The position numbers and the translations under genes are program-made. Of a stretch of DNA of 64,000 nt, positions 52,827 to 63,900 are shown in pieces. The stretch lies in NCBI GenBank assembly GCA_019058315.1, contig JAHPZH010000001.1:943432-1007431 (forward strand), in the 5' to 3' direction. This stretch comes from Candidatus Helarchaeota archaeon (lineage in GTDB: Archaea; Asgardarchaeota; Lokiarchaeia; Helarchaeales; RDOG01). The notes beneath the pieces are model-generated. The model searched no databases. It had not been told where the DNA came from and saw nothing but the letters and a program-made list of their open reading frames with translations. The stretch's first letter is position 1. Every line of letters begins with the position of its first letter.

Positions 52827-54086
52827 ATGAGTGAAAACTATTATCCTCTTGAAAATGTATTATCATCTGAAGAAGAAAACAAATTTAGAAAAGAAGTCCG
52901 CGAATGGGTATTAAATGAAGTATTACCAGAATCTGATCGCATAGAACATGAAAAGTTATTCCCCAGACATCTATTTAAAAAAATGGGTGAAAGAGGTTAT
53001 TTAAAAGCTCTATTTCCAAAATCAGTCGGAGGAACAGAATTAGGAATCAAATACGGTTTTATTTTATGTGAAGAGATTTCATGGGCATGTAGACCTCTAG
53101 TTGCAGCTTTCGATTGCACAATTTTTGGCTCAATTCCAATTATGCGTTTTGGAACACCTGAACAAATTAAGAAATATCTTCCTGGTGCAATAAATGGAGA
53201 TAAAATAGGTGCAATTGGTATGACCGAACCCAATGCTGGGTCAGATGTGTTTTCAATGAAAACTTATGCAAAAAAAGATTCCAATGGCGATTATATTATT
53301 AATGGAGAGAAGAGATTTATCACAAATGGTTCTCAAGCAGATTTTTTAACTCTTTGGTGTTTGACTGATACAAACGTAAAACCTCACCTAGGGATGAGTG
53401 CATTTATTATAGAACCTTCATTTCAGGGATTTGAAATCGTAGGAGATTTCGAATTAATGGGCTGCCACGGTTTAAAAAATACATATATGCGGTTCAATAA
53501 TATGAAGGTTCCAAAAGAGAATTTAATAGGGCTCAAAGAAGGATTAGGAGCGAAAATTCTCTTAGATGAACTTGATAGTGAACGCACTTTGGCAGCCTCG
53601 TCCGCTTGTGGGGGAGCTAGAAGGGCTATAGAAATTGCAGCAAAACATGCTAATGAGAGAAAACAATTTAAAAAAGCATTAAAAAGCTTTGAATGGGTCA
53701 GTTTTACAATTGCAGATATGGCAATTAGATTAGAGGCTGCAAGAAACCTGACATATCAAGCAGCTTGTGTTATTGACGCTGGAAAAGATGCAAGTAAAAT
53801 TGCGGCGATTGCTAAAGTTTATTCAACAGATATTGGTTTCGAATGTGCTAACCTTGCTTTACAGATTTGCGGTGGTTTGGGTTATATGAAAGGAGAATAC
53901 AATAAAGACGCAGGTTCTTATCTTAATCCAAATGGTAGTCCTGCTTATGTAATAGAAAGAGTTTTTCGAGCTACGAGATTAAGTTCAATTACAGCAGGTA
54001 CTAATCAAATATTAAGATACTTGATACAAAGGGAAGTCTTTAAAGAAATGAATCTAAAAACACCAGAAGAAAGTCAAAATTGGTAA
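52827..54086 (+). CDS. Acyl-CoA dehydrogenase
   Basis: This FAD-dependent acyl-CoA dehydrogenase of 419 residues performs the first step of beta-oxidation. It shows the family motifs GAIGMTEPNAGSDVFSMKTYA, ITNGSQADF, ERTLAASSACGG, NERKQF, QICGGLGYMKGE and RLSSITAGTNQILR. It is the only such enzyme in the window and is not part of the 28430 gene series, but could supply it. Its electron acceptor (ETF) is not encoded here. Confidence 0.94.
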   Translation: MSENYYPLENVLSSEEENKFRKEVREWVLNEVLPESDRIEHEKLFPRHLFKKMGERGYLKALFPKSVGGTELGIKYGFILCEEISWACRPLVAAFDCTIFGSIPIMRFGTPEQIKKYLPGAINGDKIGAIGMTEPNAGSDVFSMKTYAKKDSNGDYIINGEKRFITNGSQADFLTLWCLTDTNVKPHLGMSAFIIEPSFQGFEIVGDFELMGCHGLKNTYMRFNNMKVPKENLIGLKEGLGAKILLDELDSERTLAASSACGGARRAIEIAAKHANERKQFKKALKSFEWVSFTIADMAIRLEAARNLTYQAACVIDAGKDASKIAAIAKVYSTDIGFECANLALQICGGLGYMKGEYNKDAGSYLNPNGSPAYVIERVFRATRLSSITAGTNQILRYLIQREVFKEMNLKTPEESQNW

Positions 54087-54264
54087 ATTGAATCTAGTAT
54101 TAAAATTAATTTATAATTTTTTTATTTTATTCCTTAAATGAATCCACTTGCCTTTTAAAATTCTAATATGAATAAAATAATTAAAGATCCTTTTTTTATT
54201 ATATAATTGACTATTAGATTCATTGATAAATGAATAAAAGGATTGACTGGGCGTTTAGTTATCA

Positions 54265-55413
54265 ATGGTTGATATTGATGAGCGAATTGCAGAATTAAAA
54301 GAAAGATTAAGACAAACCACTCCAAATAAAGCAACTATGAGATCGATATGCCAGATTAAGGCGCAAATAGCTAAGTTGGAGCGAAGAAGGCAAGATAGAA
54401 TCTTCGGTGGGATTGGAAAAGCCTCTGGAACCGGGACCTATGATGTTAAAAAAAGTGGTGATTCCTCTGTTGCTTTAGTGGGGTTTCCATCTGTGGGAAA
54501 AAGCACTTTATTAAACCAACTTACAAATGCTAAAAGCAAAGTTGCTGCTTATGAATTTACTACTTTAAGTGCAATTCCAGGATTAATGGAATATAAACAT
54601 GCCAGAATTATGGTTATAGATCTTCCAGGAATTATTCGAGGTGCAGCACACGGTAAAGGTTTTGGAAAGCGGGTTCTTTCAGTTGCAAAAACCTCAAATT
54701 TGATCCTTATTATGCTAGACATTTGGAATATGCCCCATTTACAATATCGCATGATTCTGGAAGAATTATACAATGTTGGGATACGATTGGATAAATTTCC
54801 CCCCTTAATTAAAATTACACCTTTAAAATCTGGAGGAATTTCTCTTGGATCAACTGTACAACTTAAATCATTGGATCTTGAATTAGCTAAAGAAATATGT
54901 AAAGAATTCCGAATTATAAATGCACAAATTATTGCTCATCAAGACATCACACCTGATGATCTAATTGACCATTTAAATGGTAATTGCGCCTATATACCTT
55001 CAATAATAGTATGTAACAAAATGGATGTTGCTACTCCTGAACAAGAAGAATTCCTTAAAGAATTAGAAAAAGAAGGACATCAAATAATCAGAATTTCAGC
55101 GGAGACCGGAATGAATTTGGGTTTGTTAAGAGAGGAAATATTTCATAAACTAGATCTGATACGAATTTATCTTAAACCAAAGGGAGAAAAAGCAGATTTA
55201 ATTGAACCTCTAATTGTTCCAAGAGATTCGAAAGTAGGTCAGGTTGCGGGAAAAATTCATCGAGATTTTGTAGATCGTTTCCGATATGCTTTTGTCCAAC
55301 ATGCAATAAAAAATGATGAAAATGTTCGTCCTATAGTAGAAAAACGAAAATGGAAAGTTGGATTAGATTATGTTTTACAAGATTACGATGTTCTGCAAAT
55401 CAATATCAAATAG
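54265..55413 (+). CDS. drg: DRG-family GTP-binding protein
   Basis: This is the archaeal member of the developmentally regulated GTPase (Drg/Rbg) family, which acts on translation. A helical N-terminus (LKERLRQTTPNKAT) precedes the G domain: P-loop GFPSVGKST at 73-81, DLPGIIRGAAHGKGFG, NKMD and SAETG. The DRG-specific insert and a C-terminal TGS domain (SKVGQVAGKIHRDFVDRFRYAFV...VGLDYVLQDYDVLQI) follow. Length is typical. It stands alone in its promoter unit. Confidence 0.95.
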   Translation: MVDIDERIAELKERLRQTTPNKATMRSICQIKAQIAKLERRRQDRIFGGIGKASGTGTYDVKKSGDSSVALVGFPSVGKSTLLNQLTNAKSKVAAYEFTTLSAIPGLMEYKHARIMVIDLPGIIRGAAHGKGFGKRVLSVAKTSNLILIMLDIWNMPHLQYRMILEELYNVGIRLDKFPPLIKITPLKSGGISLGSTVQLKSLDLELAKEICKEFRIINAQIIAHQDITPDDLIDHLNGNCAYIPSIIVCNKMDVATPEQEEFLKELEKEGHQIIRISAETGMNLGLLREEIFHKLDLIRIYLKPKGEKADLIEPLIVPRDSKVGQVAGKIHRDFVDRFRYAFVQHAIKNDENVRPIVEKRKWKVGLDYVLQDYDVLQINIK

Positions 55414-55569
55414 ATGAATTTTGATCCATTTAGGTTAAATCATATATTTTTAATATAATGCAATAAAAATAAAATGATAAATAATATCTCATATATATGT
55501 AGTAATAAAGTAATTATATAATTAAATAATAATTCAAAATTTCAATTATTAATTAAGGAAGTAGTAGTT

Positions 55570-56262
55570 ATGGACTTATATGATATTTATGTTATTTACA
55601 AAGGAGGGCAGACAATATTCCATAAGAACTTCAGTACTGTAAAAGTTGATCCTGACCTTGTAACTGCGTTCCTTACAGCAGTTACCAATTTCTCCCAAGA
55701 AGTTCTACCTACTGGAGACCCTCTTCGAATTATTGAAAAAGGTTATTCAAAAATTATAATGTCATATGAAGCATTAATAATGAGCGCTTTAATATGCGGA
55801 TCAAATAATCCAGAGGATGTCGAACAATTAAAAGTAAGAATAGATGATATTGTAAAGGAACTACAAGCACAATATTATCCTATTCTTCGTAATTGGGGAG
55901 GAAAAACTTCAGACTTTATGGGTATGGGGGATGTTATTGATGACCATCTAAAAGATATTCTTAGAATTGCACTCCCTCCACCTTTGGAATTAATGTTCTC
56001 TACTCCTGATAAATTCACATTTACAATTGATGAGAGGGGTCTGAATCTATACAATTCATATTTGAGAAATAATAAGGGCTTTAATGCCTTTTTAGGAAAA
56101 CTGGGATTAGAAATCTCTTGGGTAGATAGAGCTTTAAATGCTTTGAGATCGGGAAAGGTCGGTTTACCGGATTTAGCAAATAAATTAGGCTTGGATTTAC
56201 AAATAACCATCGTTTTAATTAGAGATCTTAAACTACGTGGCTTATTGCTTATGGCATTATAA
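55570..56262 (+). CDS. Longin-like domain protein with C-terminal winged helix
   Basis: Residues 1-120 follow a longin/roadblock pattern (LYDIYVIYKGGQTIFHKNFS; DPDLVTAFLTAVTNFSQEV; an iMSYEALIMSALICG strand; VEQLKVRIDDIVKEL). The last 70 residues form a winged helix (KVGLPDLANKLGLDLQITIVLIRDLKLRGLL). Asgard archaea encode many longin proteins, which act with GTPases in eukaryotic trafficking. GGAAG lies eight bases before the ATG. The methyltransferase gene follows. Confidence 0.7.
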   Translation: MDLYDIYVIYKGGQTIFHKNFSTVKVDPDLVTAFLTAVTNFSQEVLPTGDPLRIIEKGYSKIIMSYEALIMSALICGSNNPEDVEQLKVRIDDIVKELQAQYYPILRNWGGKTSDFMGMGDVIDDHLKDILRIALPPPLELMFSTPDKFTFTIDERGLNLYNSYLRNNKGFNAFLGKLGLEISWVDRALNALRSGKVGLPDLANKLGLDLQITIVLIRDLKLRGLLLMAL

Positions 56263-56410
56263 AAATATAAAATTTTTAAGTTCAAAACATAAGACTTGCT
56301 TATAAAGATAGTTTTATCTTAAAAATGATATATTTAATATTGAAAAATTCGAAATTTATTTTAATTAAATTCATAATATATTTACAGCATAATATAAAAT
56401 AATTCAAAAT

Positions 56411-57448
56411 TTGGGACATAAAAAAAATTTAGGTATAGGCGTACCCTCTATGTCTGATGATTCTTTAAACCTCGAGTACGTGGCAGACGGTTTAAGATGG
56501 TTGATGAGAAGATTATATCTAAAAATCGCTAAAGATGAAAAATTAGATGAATATTTAAAAACTCCAAGAAGATTCATTGAAATTTTTGCGGCAAAAGGGT
56601 ATAAAAACTTAGGATTATCCGAAGCTTTTTTTAATTATCTTGCAGAATTAGATATTCTTAAACTAGAGGATGAGAAATATGAATGGGATCCTAAGTCAGA
56701 TTCACCATCAAGAAAAATGAGGACAATTGTTGAAAAGGAAGCTATTGCTCAGAAAATGGTTCAGGAAAAAGCAATGGCATTATACGGTATACTAAAAAAA
56801 TTCTCAGAAGGTTTTGTCCAAGTTTTAAAAGGAGAACGGGGAGACCGGGATCACGAATTAGCAATTTGGGATTCTTTATATGTATCGGATCTCTATACAT
56901 ATCTACGAAACGAAGCAATTAAAAGAGCAGGATTTAAAAAAGGTGGGACTTATATAGATCTGGGTTGCAGATCTGGTTGGAGCACAATTAGTCTCTTGGA
57001 AATTTTGCATCCTGAAAAAATTATCGCAATAGATCCCTCGGAAATTATGCTTGAATTGGCTTATGAAAATATACTATCTATGGGCTATAAAGGTAAAGTT
57101 CAACTAGTTCTTGCAGATATTAAAAAACCTATTCAACTTACAGAAAATGTCGATGGAATCTTTGCTAATCTCATTTTTAATAGATTTGAATCTACTGAAA
57201 TAATAGATATTTTGTTTAATATAGCTCCTTTATTAGATAATGAAGGAATATTTGCTGGTCTACAACCTGTTAAAGCAAGCGATACGATAAATTTTGCAGA
57301 ATTAATGCTTTACGCAGATAGCGAATTTAAAGGTTACCCGTCCTTTAATACTATCTATAGGGCCTTTGAAAAAGCAGGATTTGAAGAATTAAAAATTGAA
57401 AAATCAATGTTCTTTAAGGCTAAAATTAAAAAAGAGAAGAAAAAATAA
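56411..57448 (+). CDS. SAM-dependent methyltransferase
   Basis: The 345-residue protein has an N-terminal winged-helix-like region, then a Rossmann methyltransferase: motif I IDLGCRSGWSTISLLE, a downstream acidic IAIDPSEIMLELA, and LVLADIKKP. The layout resembles O- or N-methyltransferases with an N-terminal dimerisation domain. The TTG at 56411 is used, but ATG 56450 (MSDDSLN) may be the real start, since no ribosome site precedes the TTG. The substrate is not known. Confidence 0.8.
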   Translation: MGHKKNLGIGVPSMSDDSLNLEYVADGLRWLMRRLYLKIAKDEKLDEYLKTPRRFIEIFAAKGYKNLGLSEAFFNYLAELDILKLEDEKYEWDPKSDSPSRKMRTIVEKEAIAQKMVQEKAMALYGILKKFSEGFVQVLKGERGDRDHELAIWDSLYVSDLYTYLRNEAIKRAGFKKGGTYIDLGCRSGWSTISLLEILHPEKIIAIDPSEIMLELAYENILSMGYKGKVQLVLADIKKPIQLTENVDGIFANLIFNRFESTEIIDILFNIAPLLDNEGIFAGLQPVKASDTINFAELMLYADSEFKGYPSFNTIYRAFEKAGFEELKIEKSMFFKAKIKKEKKK

Positions 57449-57450
57449 AT

Positions 57451-57459
57451 CTTTTTTTT
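57451..57459 (+). terminator. Poly-T transcription terminator
   Basis: CTTTTTTTT starts three bases after the methyltransferase stop in a convergent gap. It fits an archaeal T-tract terminator. Confidence 0.4.
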
Positions 57460-57530
57460 GAAAATCAATTTGATATAAATTTTCATTTAAATTTGTACTT
57501 AGTGCTATTGTACAAAAAAGAATAAAATAT

Positions 57531-57875
57531 TTAAAGTGGTAGGGGGATTATTTGCTCTAATTGCATTTCTCTAATAGAATCGTCCGAAAACTGATAGAAT
57601 ATTTTCCTACTTTTCTGGGTTATTTCACTTTCAGTCTCTACATAACTGCAGATCTCTTGCTTTTCCCACTTTCTTAAAATCTGCTTAATCATTTGATGAT
57701 ATATTCGATAATAACTCTTTGGCTTTTTTAATCTTGTTAGAACAACCTTGGCTAATTGTGAACTTGGAAATACATTACTATTCCATTTCTGGTAAACTTC
57801 GATAATATAGTCTCGGATGATTTCTATAACTATTGGATTGATTTTGATTTGTCTTTTTCTTCCTCGAGGTGACAT
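57531..57875 (-). CDS. Small DNA-binding-like protein
   Basis: This 114-residue basic protein starts with SPRGRKRQIKI and appears to be a single winged helix (PSSQLAKVVLTRL...YYRIYHQMIKQILRKWEKQEI). No family is recognised. The ATG lacks a ribosome site. It lies downstream of the giant surface-protein gene on the same strand. Confidence 0.55.
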   Translation of the reverse strand: MSPRGRKRQIKINPIVIEIIRDYIIEVYQKWNSNVFPSSQLAKVVLTRLKKPKSYYRIYHQMIKQILRKWEKQEICSYVETESEITQKSRKIFYQFSDDSIREMQLEQIIPLPL

Positions 57876-57912
57876 TTCTATCTATATCTTATTATCATTT
57901 ACATATAAAAAA

Positions 57913-60900
57913 TTATACTGGAAGAGGGATTAGCTCTTCTTGTTTATAACCAAGTTTCTTTGCCATGTCTGCAGGTCCTCGTCTTGCTATTGCTATTGAA
58001 ACAACCACAACTCCCGCAACAGCACCAATAAGTATATAAATGATCCATGTCTGGTCTTCTCCACCAAGTATAGGTGGAATGAAAGGTGGCTCTTCTTTAG
58101 GTGCAAATGTAACTACTGTGCGTGCTGATTGAGTACCATTTTGGTATTTTTCATCATATGGTGCAATCCAATAATAATAGGTAAGATAATTTGTAACAGG
58201 TAGACCAGAATCGAAATAGAAATTTTCAGTTGTGTTATCAATCCAAGTAGCATTTGGAAAATAATCTTCAATACCTCTATATATACGATATCCAGCAACG
58301 TCATAAGAATCAAGTGTCGCAGTCCAAGTTAGGTTAACGGAATCAGCACCAATTAAAGTATGGGAAAATCCTACACCACCAACAAAATTTGGTGGGGTTA
58401 TATCAATAATTTGGATTGAATCATACTCCCTTTCAGTTGAATTATCACCAGTCGAATTCCTTCCAATGACTGTATAATAGTAAATACCATCATCAACTCC
58501 CCTATCCCAATAATCAGTAGATGGTGCAGATACTGTTGCTATCAAGTTTGCTGCGTTGGGAGTGAATCCAGAGATGTTACTACGGTGAATATCATATTCA
58601 ATAGGGGTCCAATATATTGAAGTTGTCCATTCAATATGGATATCACCATCTTGATCCGGCAAAATAGGATTTGAAATATTAAGAGCTCTAATATTAATAA
58701 AAGTATCATCTCTATTAAATACAAAGGTATAAGAAGCCGAGTTATCTACGGTGTCATTGAGATATATGTCAATATAATTCAAGCCGAATATCAATTCGGG
58801 ATATAATGCGTCCAGGATTGTTATACTTAAAGAATACTCTTTAAGACGTATATTAGTTCCACTTGTATGATTGGTATAATCATTAATGCTAAACCAAACA
58901 GAATCCACCAACCAATTATCATAAGCAGTGAAATCTATTGTATCACCTGGTCCCTGCCATGTCCAAATGACGGAATTATTTGTATGGCTTGTCAGATTTA
59001 ATTTTGGGGGTTGAGATATCAAATTCCAAGTTATATTGACAATAAACATTTCAGGATTACCAAAATCGTTCTTTGAATCATTATACGAAATTCTAATCGT
59101 AGCTCCTTCAGTCACATTTAAAAGATCAAGAGCATCGTTCGTGCCGGAGGTGGTTAAATTAAAAGTACCTGTGAAAATATCAGTATTTAGACCTGATTCG
59201 GTAAGATTGACAAGAATGAAATCAGAACCGCTAGAAACATTTATTGTGACAGTCTGAACTGATAAATCATCTTTGTTTAAGTCCAAATCTGTAATGTTTA
59301 CATAAACGGTGACATTTTCCTGAGTATATTCTTCTAAATCAGTTACAACAATACCATCTTCGGGTCCCGATATTAAAATAAATACCACAGCTGATTCTCC
59401 ACTTTCTTGTGTTTTCTCGTCATATGCTGTTATCCAATAGAAATAAGGTCCACTACTTAAACCACTACTAGAATTTGAGTCTAGATATGTTAATGCGGTC
59501 ACGTTGTCAATCCAAGAACTTAGCATAAAATTATTTACAATACCTCGGTAGATATTAAACCCAGCCACATCATAGGAATCTGTCGAATTAGCCCAATTAA
59601 GACGGGAATTTTCTGCACCAACTGGAGTACCGGTAAACCCTGGTGAAATCCAGGTCGGTGGAGTTGTATCGATGATTGTTATTGATCGATTTTCCCAATG
59701 AGTTGAATTATCAGTTCCATTAAATCCAATAATTATATAATAGTGAATTCCATCGACAGTTCCATTATCTAAGAAATACATATCACTTATTCCTTGTGCT
59801 ATTCGGTTTGTGGCATTAGGAGTGAAATTCGCGGTGGTACTGCGGTAAATATCAAAGCTAATAGGATTCCATGAGGGCGAAGAGTTCCATTCAATGTGGA
59901 CATTGCCATCCGCATCTGGTTCAATATTTGTTTGATTAAGTGGTCTAATTCTAATTAGAGTGTCATCAATAGTAAATGCAAATGTTGCAAAAGTAACATT
60001 ATTTACGAAACCCACGGTGTCATTAGCAAAAATTTCAATATAATTTGATCCATATGTCCAGTCGGGAGCTGATAAATTAACTTGTATTCCAAATGAATAT
60101 TGATCGAATGGTATTGCAGTAGCATATGTCACATTATTACCACCATTAACTCTATACCAAACAGAATCTACCCGTGCATTGTCAGTTGCAGTGAAATATA
60201 GTAAATCTAAGTTCCAAATAATAGAATTATTTGCAGGATTGTCTAGAGCAATTGTTGGGGGACTTACATCTATACTCCAAGTTATATTGGCAGATTTGCT
60301 TTCAATTAAACCACTGCTATTCATTATATCTAAATAATAAATGAGAATATTAATTCCGCCTGTCACGTTCAACTCGTCAGCTGAATCATTAGTACCAGTG
60401 GTTACCAACGAAAAATTGCCTATAAAAACATTTCTATTAGGATTGGATTCAAAACAAATAATATTAATTTCGTCAGTTGTGGTATTGGCAATTATTGTTA
60501 TATTCTGAATTGATAAATCGTTCTTGTTTAAGTCCAAATCTGTAACGTTAACATAAACAATAACTCCATCACCAAAATACTCTGGTTTATCAGTGACAAT
60601 GACACCATCACCATGTGGGGGCATATCAACATCTCTGCTTGGTAATGATGGTCCACTTGCTTGCTCTTTCTCGTCATATGCTGTTATCCAATAATAATAA
60701 GTTGTTGAAACATTTAAACCTGTGTCCAAATATGTCAATTCGGTCACATTGGCAATCCATTCGCTTGTACCTACACTATCTACTATAGATCGGTTGATTG
60801 AAAATCCAGCTACATCATATGAATCTGTCGAATTGGTCCAAATAAGACGTGCCTGTTCTGCACCAACTGATGTAACGGTAAAAGTTAGTTCGCCTAGATT

Positions 60901-63900
60901 CCAAATTGGTGGAGTTGTATCAATAATTTGGATTGAATCATATTCCCAGCGGGTTGAATTATGAGTTCCATTAAATCCAATAATTGTATAATAATAAAGA
61001 CCATCATCAGTCCCATTATCTATATAATAGTTAGTTGGCCAAGGTATTCCAGTTGCTATTCGGTTTGTAGCGTTGGGTGTGAAGCCGGGGTTGGTACTGC
61101 GGTGAATATCAAAGCTAATAGGATTCCATGCTGATGAAGAGTTCCATTCAATGCGGATATTTCCATCCGGATCTGGAATTACTGGATTTGGAACATCAAG
61201 TGGAATAAGTTTAATTAAGGTATCATCAATAATGAATGAAACATCAAGCGAGGCTACAAGATTTCTAGTGTCATTAGCATAGATAGTAATATTATTTACA
61301 CCGGAAATCCACGGAGCTTCTCCTGTGGCATTTATTGCAAATGAATACTCCTTGAGGTCTACATTGGTAGGAGTAGAATTAGAACCTCCATTAACGCTAT
61401 ACCAAATAGAATCTACAAGCCAATTATCAGAGGCATTGAAATAAAGATAAGTTCCAGACCAAATTACGGAATTATTTGCAGGGCTTTCCAGATTTATTGT
61501 TGGGGATTGAGGTAGCAAATTCCAGGTTAAATCAACCGTCAAGGTTTCAGAAATACCAGAGCTATTCTTTTCATCAAGATATGAAATGGTGATAATGGCA
61601 CCATCAGTTACATTTAACAAATCAAGAGCATCGTTCGTACCAGTAGTAACTAATGTGAAGTTGCCCGTAAAAAGATTAGTATTCAGACTTACTTCAGTAA
61701 GATTGACAAGAATCCAGTCAGAACCACAACTAATGTTTATTGTGACTGTTTGAAGTGTTAAATCGTCTTGGTTTAAGTCCATATCTGTAATATTCACATA
61801 AACTATAGCATTTGCTCCATAATATTCTCCTTCATCACTTTCAACAAAACCGTCTTCTGGTCCAATAATGGTAACAAATCTAGAGAATGATGGTCCACTT
61901 GCTCGCCCTTTCTCGTCATATGCTGTTATCCAATAATAATGTGTCCCTATACTTAAACCTGTGTCTAGATATGTCAATTCGGTTACATTGGCAATCCAAA
62001 CGCTTGTATCTACATCATCTATTGTAGATCGATTGATTGAAAATCCAGCTACATCATAAGCGTCTGTCGAGTTAGTCCAGATAAGACGGGCATTTTCTGT
62101 TCCAACTAGAGTAACAGTAAAAGTTAGATCGCCTAAATTCCAATTCGGTCCGAATATATCGTTAATTAATATTGAACCATATTCCCAGCGAGTCGAATTT
62201 AGAGTCCCGTTAAATCCGATTATTGTATAATAATGAAGACCATCTACAGTTCCATTATCTAAATAATACATATCAGTTATTCCTTGTGCTAGGAGGTTTG
62301 CTGCATTAGGTGTGAATCCTGGGGTGGTGCTGCGGTAAATATAGAAACTTATAGGACTCCATTCTGGCGAAATTGTCCAATTAATAAGGATGTTGCCATC
62401 TGTATCTGGCTCAATATTGGTTTGATTGAGAGGTATAATTTTAATCAAAGTATTATCAATAATAAATGAAATTCTAAGTGTATCTAGAAGGTTAATTGAG
62501 TCATTAGCGTAAATGGTAAGATTATTTTGACCATTAATCCAGTAAGGATCATCTAATGAGGCGTTTATGTCAAATAAATGATCCTTTAGCCCTATGTTGG
62601 TAGCAACTGTAATATTAGGACCTCCATTAATATTATACCAAACTGAATCTAACTTCCAATTATCAGAGGCAGAGAAATGAAGTAAAGTTCCAGACCAATC
62701 AAAGGAATTATTTGCGGGGCTTATCAGATTTAAAGTTGGGGGTAATGGTAATGCGCTATAAGTAATATTAACAAATCTTATTTGAGATGTACCATTTATA
62801 TCTTTTTCATCGAAATATAAAATTGTAACATTTTCACCTATATTTACAAATAAATGATCATCAGGATCGGATGTAGCCAAGGATCCGAGGTCAAATTGAC
62901 CAATAAATGTATCACTATTTGTACCATTTTCGTAGATAATAATATGAATTAGATCTGAAGGACTACTTGTAGCATTAATTGTTGCTGTTTCTTGAGCAGT
63001 CGGAATTTGGTTTAGATCTTTATCTATAATTGCAACAGTAACAGTAACCGGATCTCCAAAATATTCTGGGGATGGTAGATAGATAATGCCATTCGCAGGT
63101 AGTAAGAATTGTGCCTGTCTAAATACATCAACTGGATCTCCTGTAATTTCATTTGCATCCTCATATTTTACTATAATGATAACATTATCATCTACATTTA
63201 TCATTTGCTTTGCATCATCCTTATCTCCTAATGTGAAGTTGAAGTAACCTATAAACTCATCAGTATCTATTCCATTTTCTATTAATTCAATTTTAATTGT
63301 ATTCAGTGATTCATTTCCTTGAGTATAAACACTTACAGGACTGAAAATTGCTGCAATAACATCTTGAGCTAATGGATTTTGGTTTAAATCCTGGTCTCTT
63401 ACTGTAATCATAGCCGTTGTACCCAATCCTTCAAAAGTAAAACCACCAGTTGCATTTGTACTAAGAGTACCCGTATAAGTTTTAATCCAAGTAGAAGTTG
63501 CTACTTGCCAAATCGGATAGCCCTCTGTTGTGTGATTATCATAATAATATACACCAATCGTATCTCCATCTTCAACATGTAAAAACTTTCCATAAGTTGG
63601 TCCATCTGTAAATGAAAAAACAGTAAAGAATTCGGCATCAGTTGGGAAAAGTTCTGACAATATCAAAGTAATACCATTCGGATCACTTGTACTATTTACT
63701 TTTGCTGTCAATGTATCTGGAATAAATGTGACTGCTATGACAGTGAAATCCATATCTATATCATCAATTTGTATTTGGTTATTTTCAGATAAACCATAAT
63801 AAAAAGCTGGTAAGGAAGCTATTGTGGCTGAATGAGTTTGATCCCATGTAGCTGTATCCTTTGGTTGTGCAGGTGCGCCAGAAACGTCATGAGCATCATA

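Noticed and set aside
57531..57940. Similar C-termini (IIPLPL and LIPLPV) in two neighbouring genes
   Set aside because: Only six residues match, with no similarity outside; probably chance.
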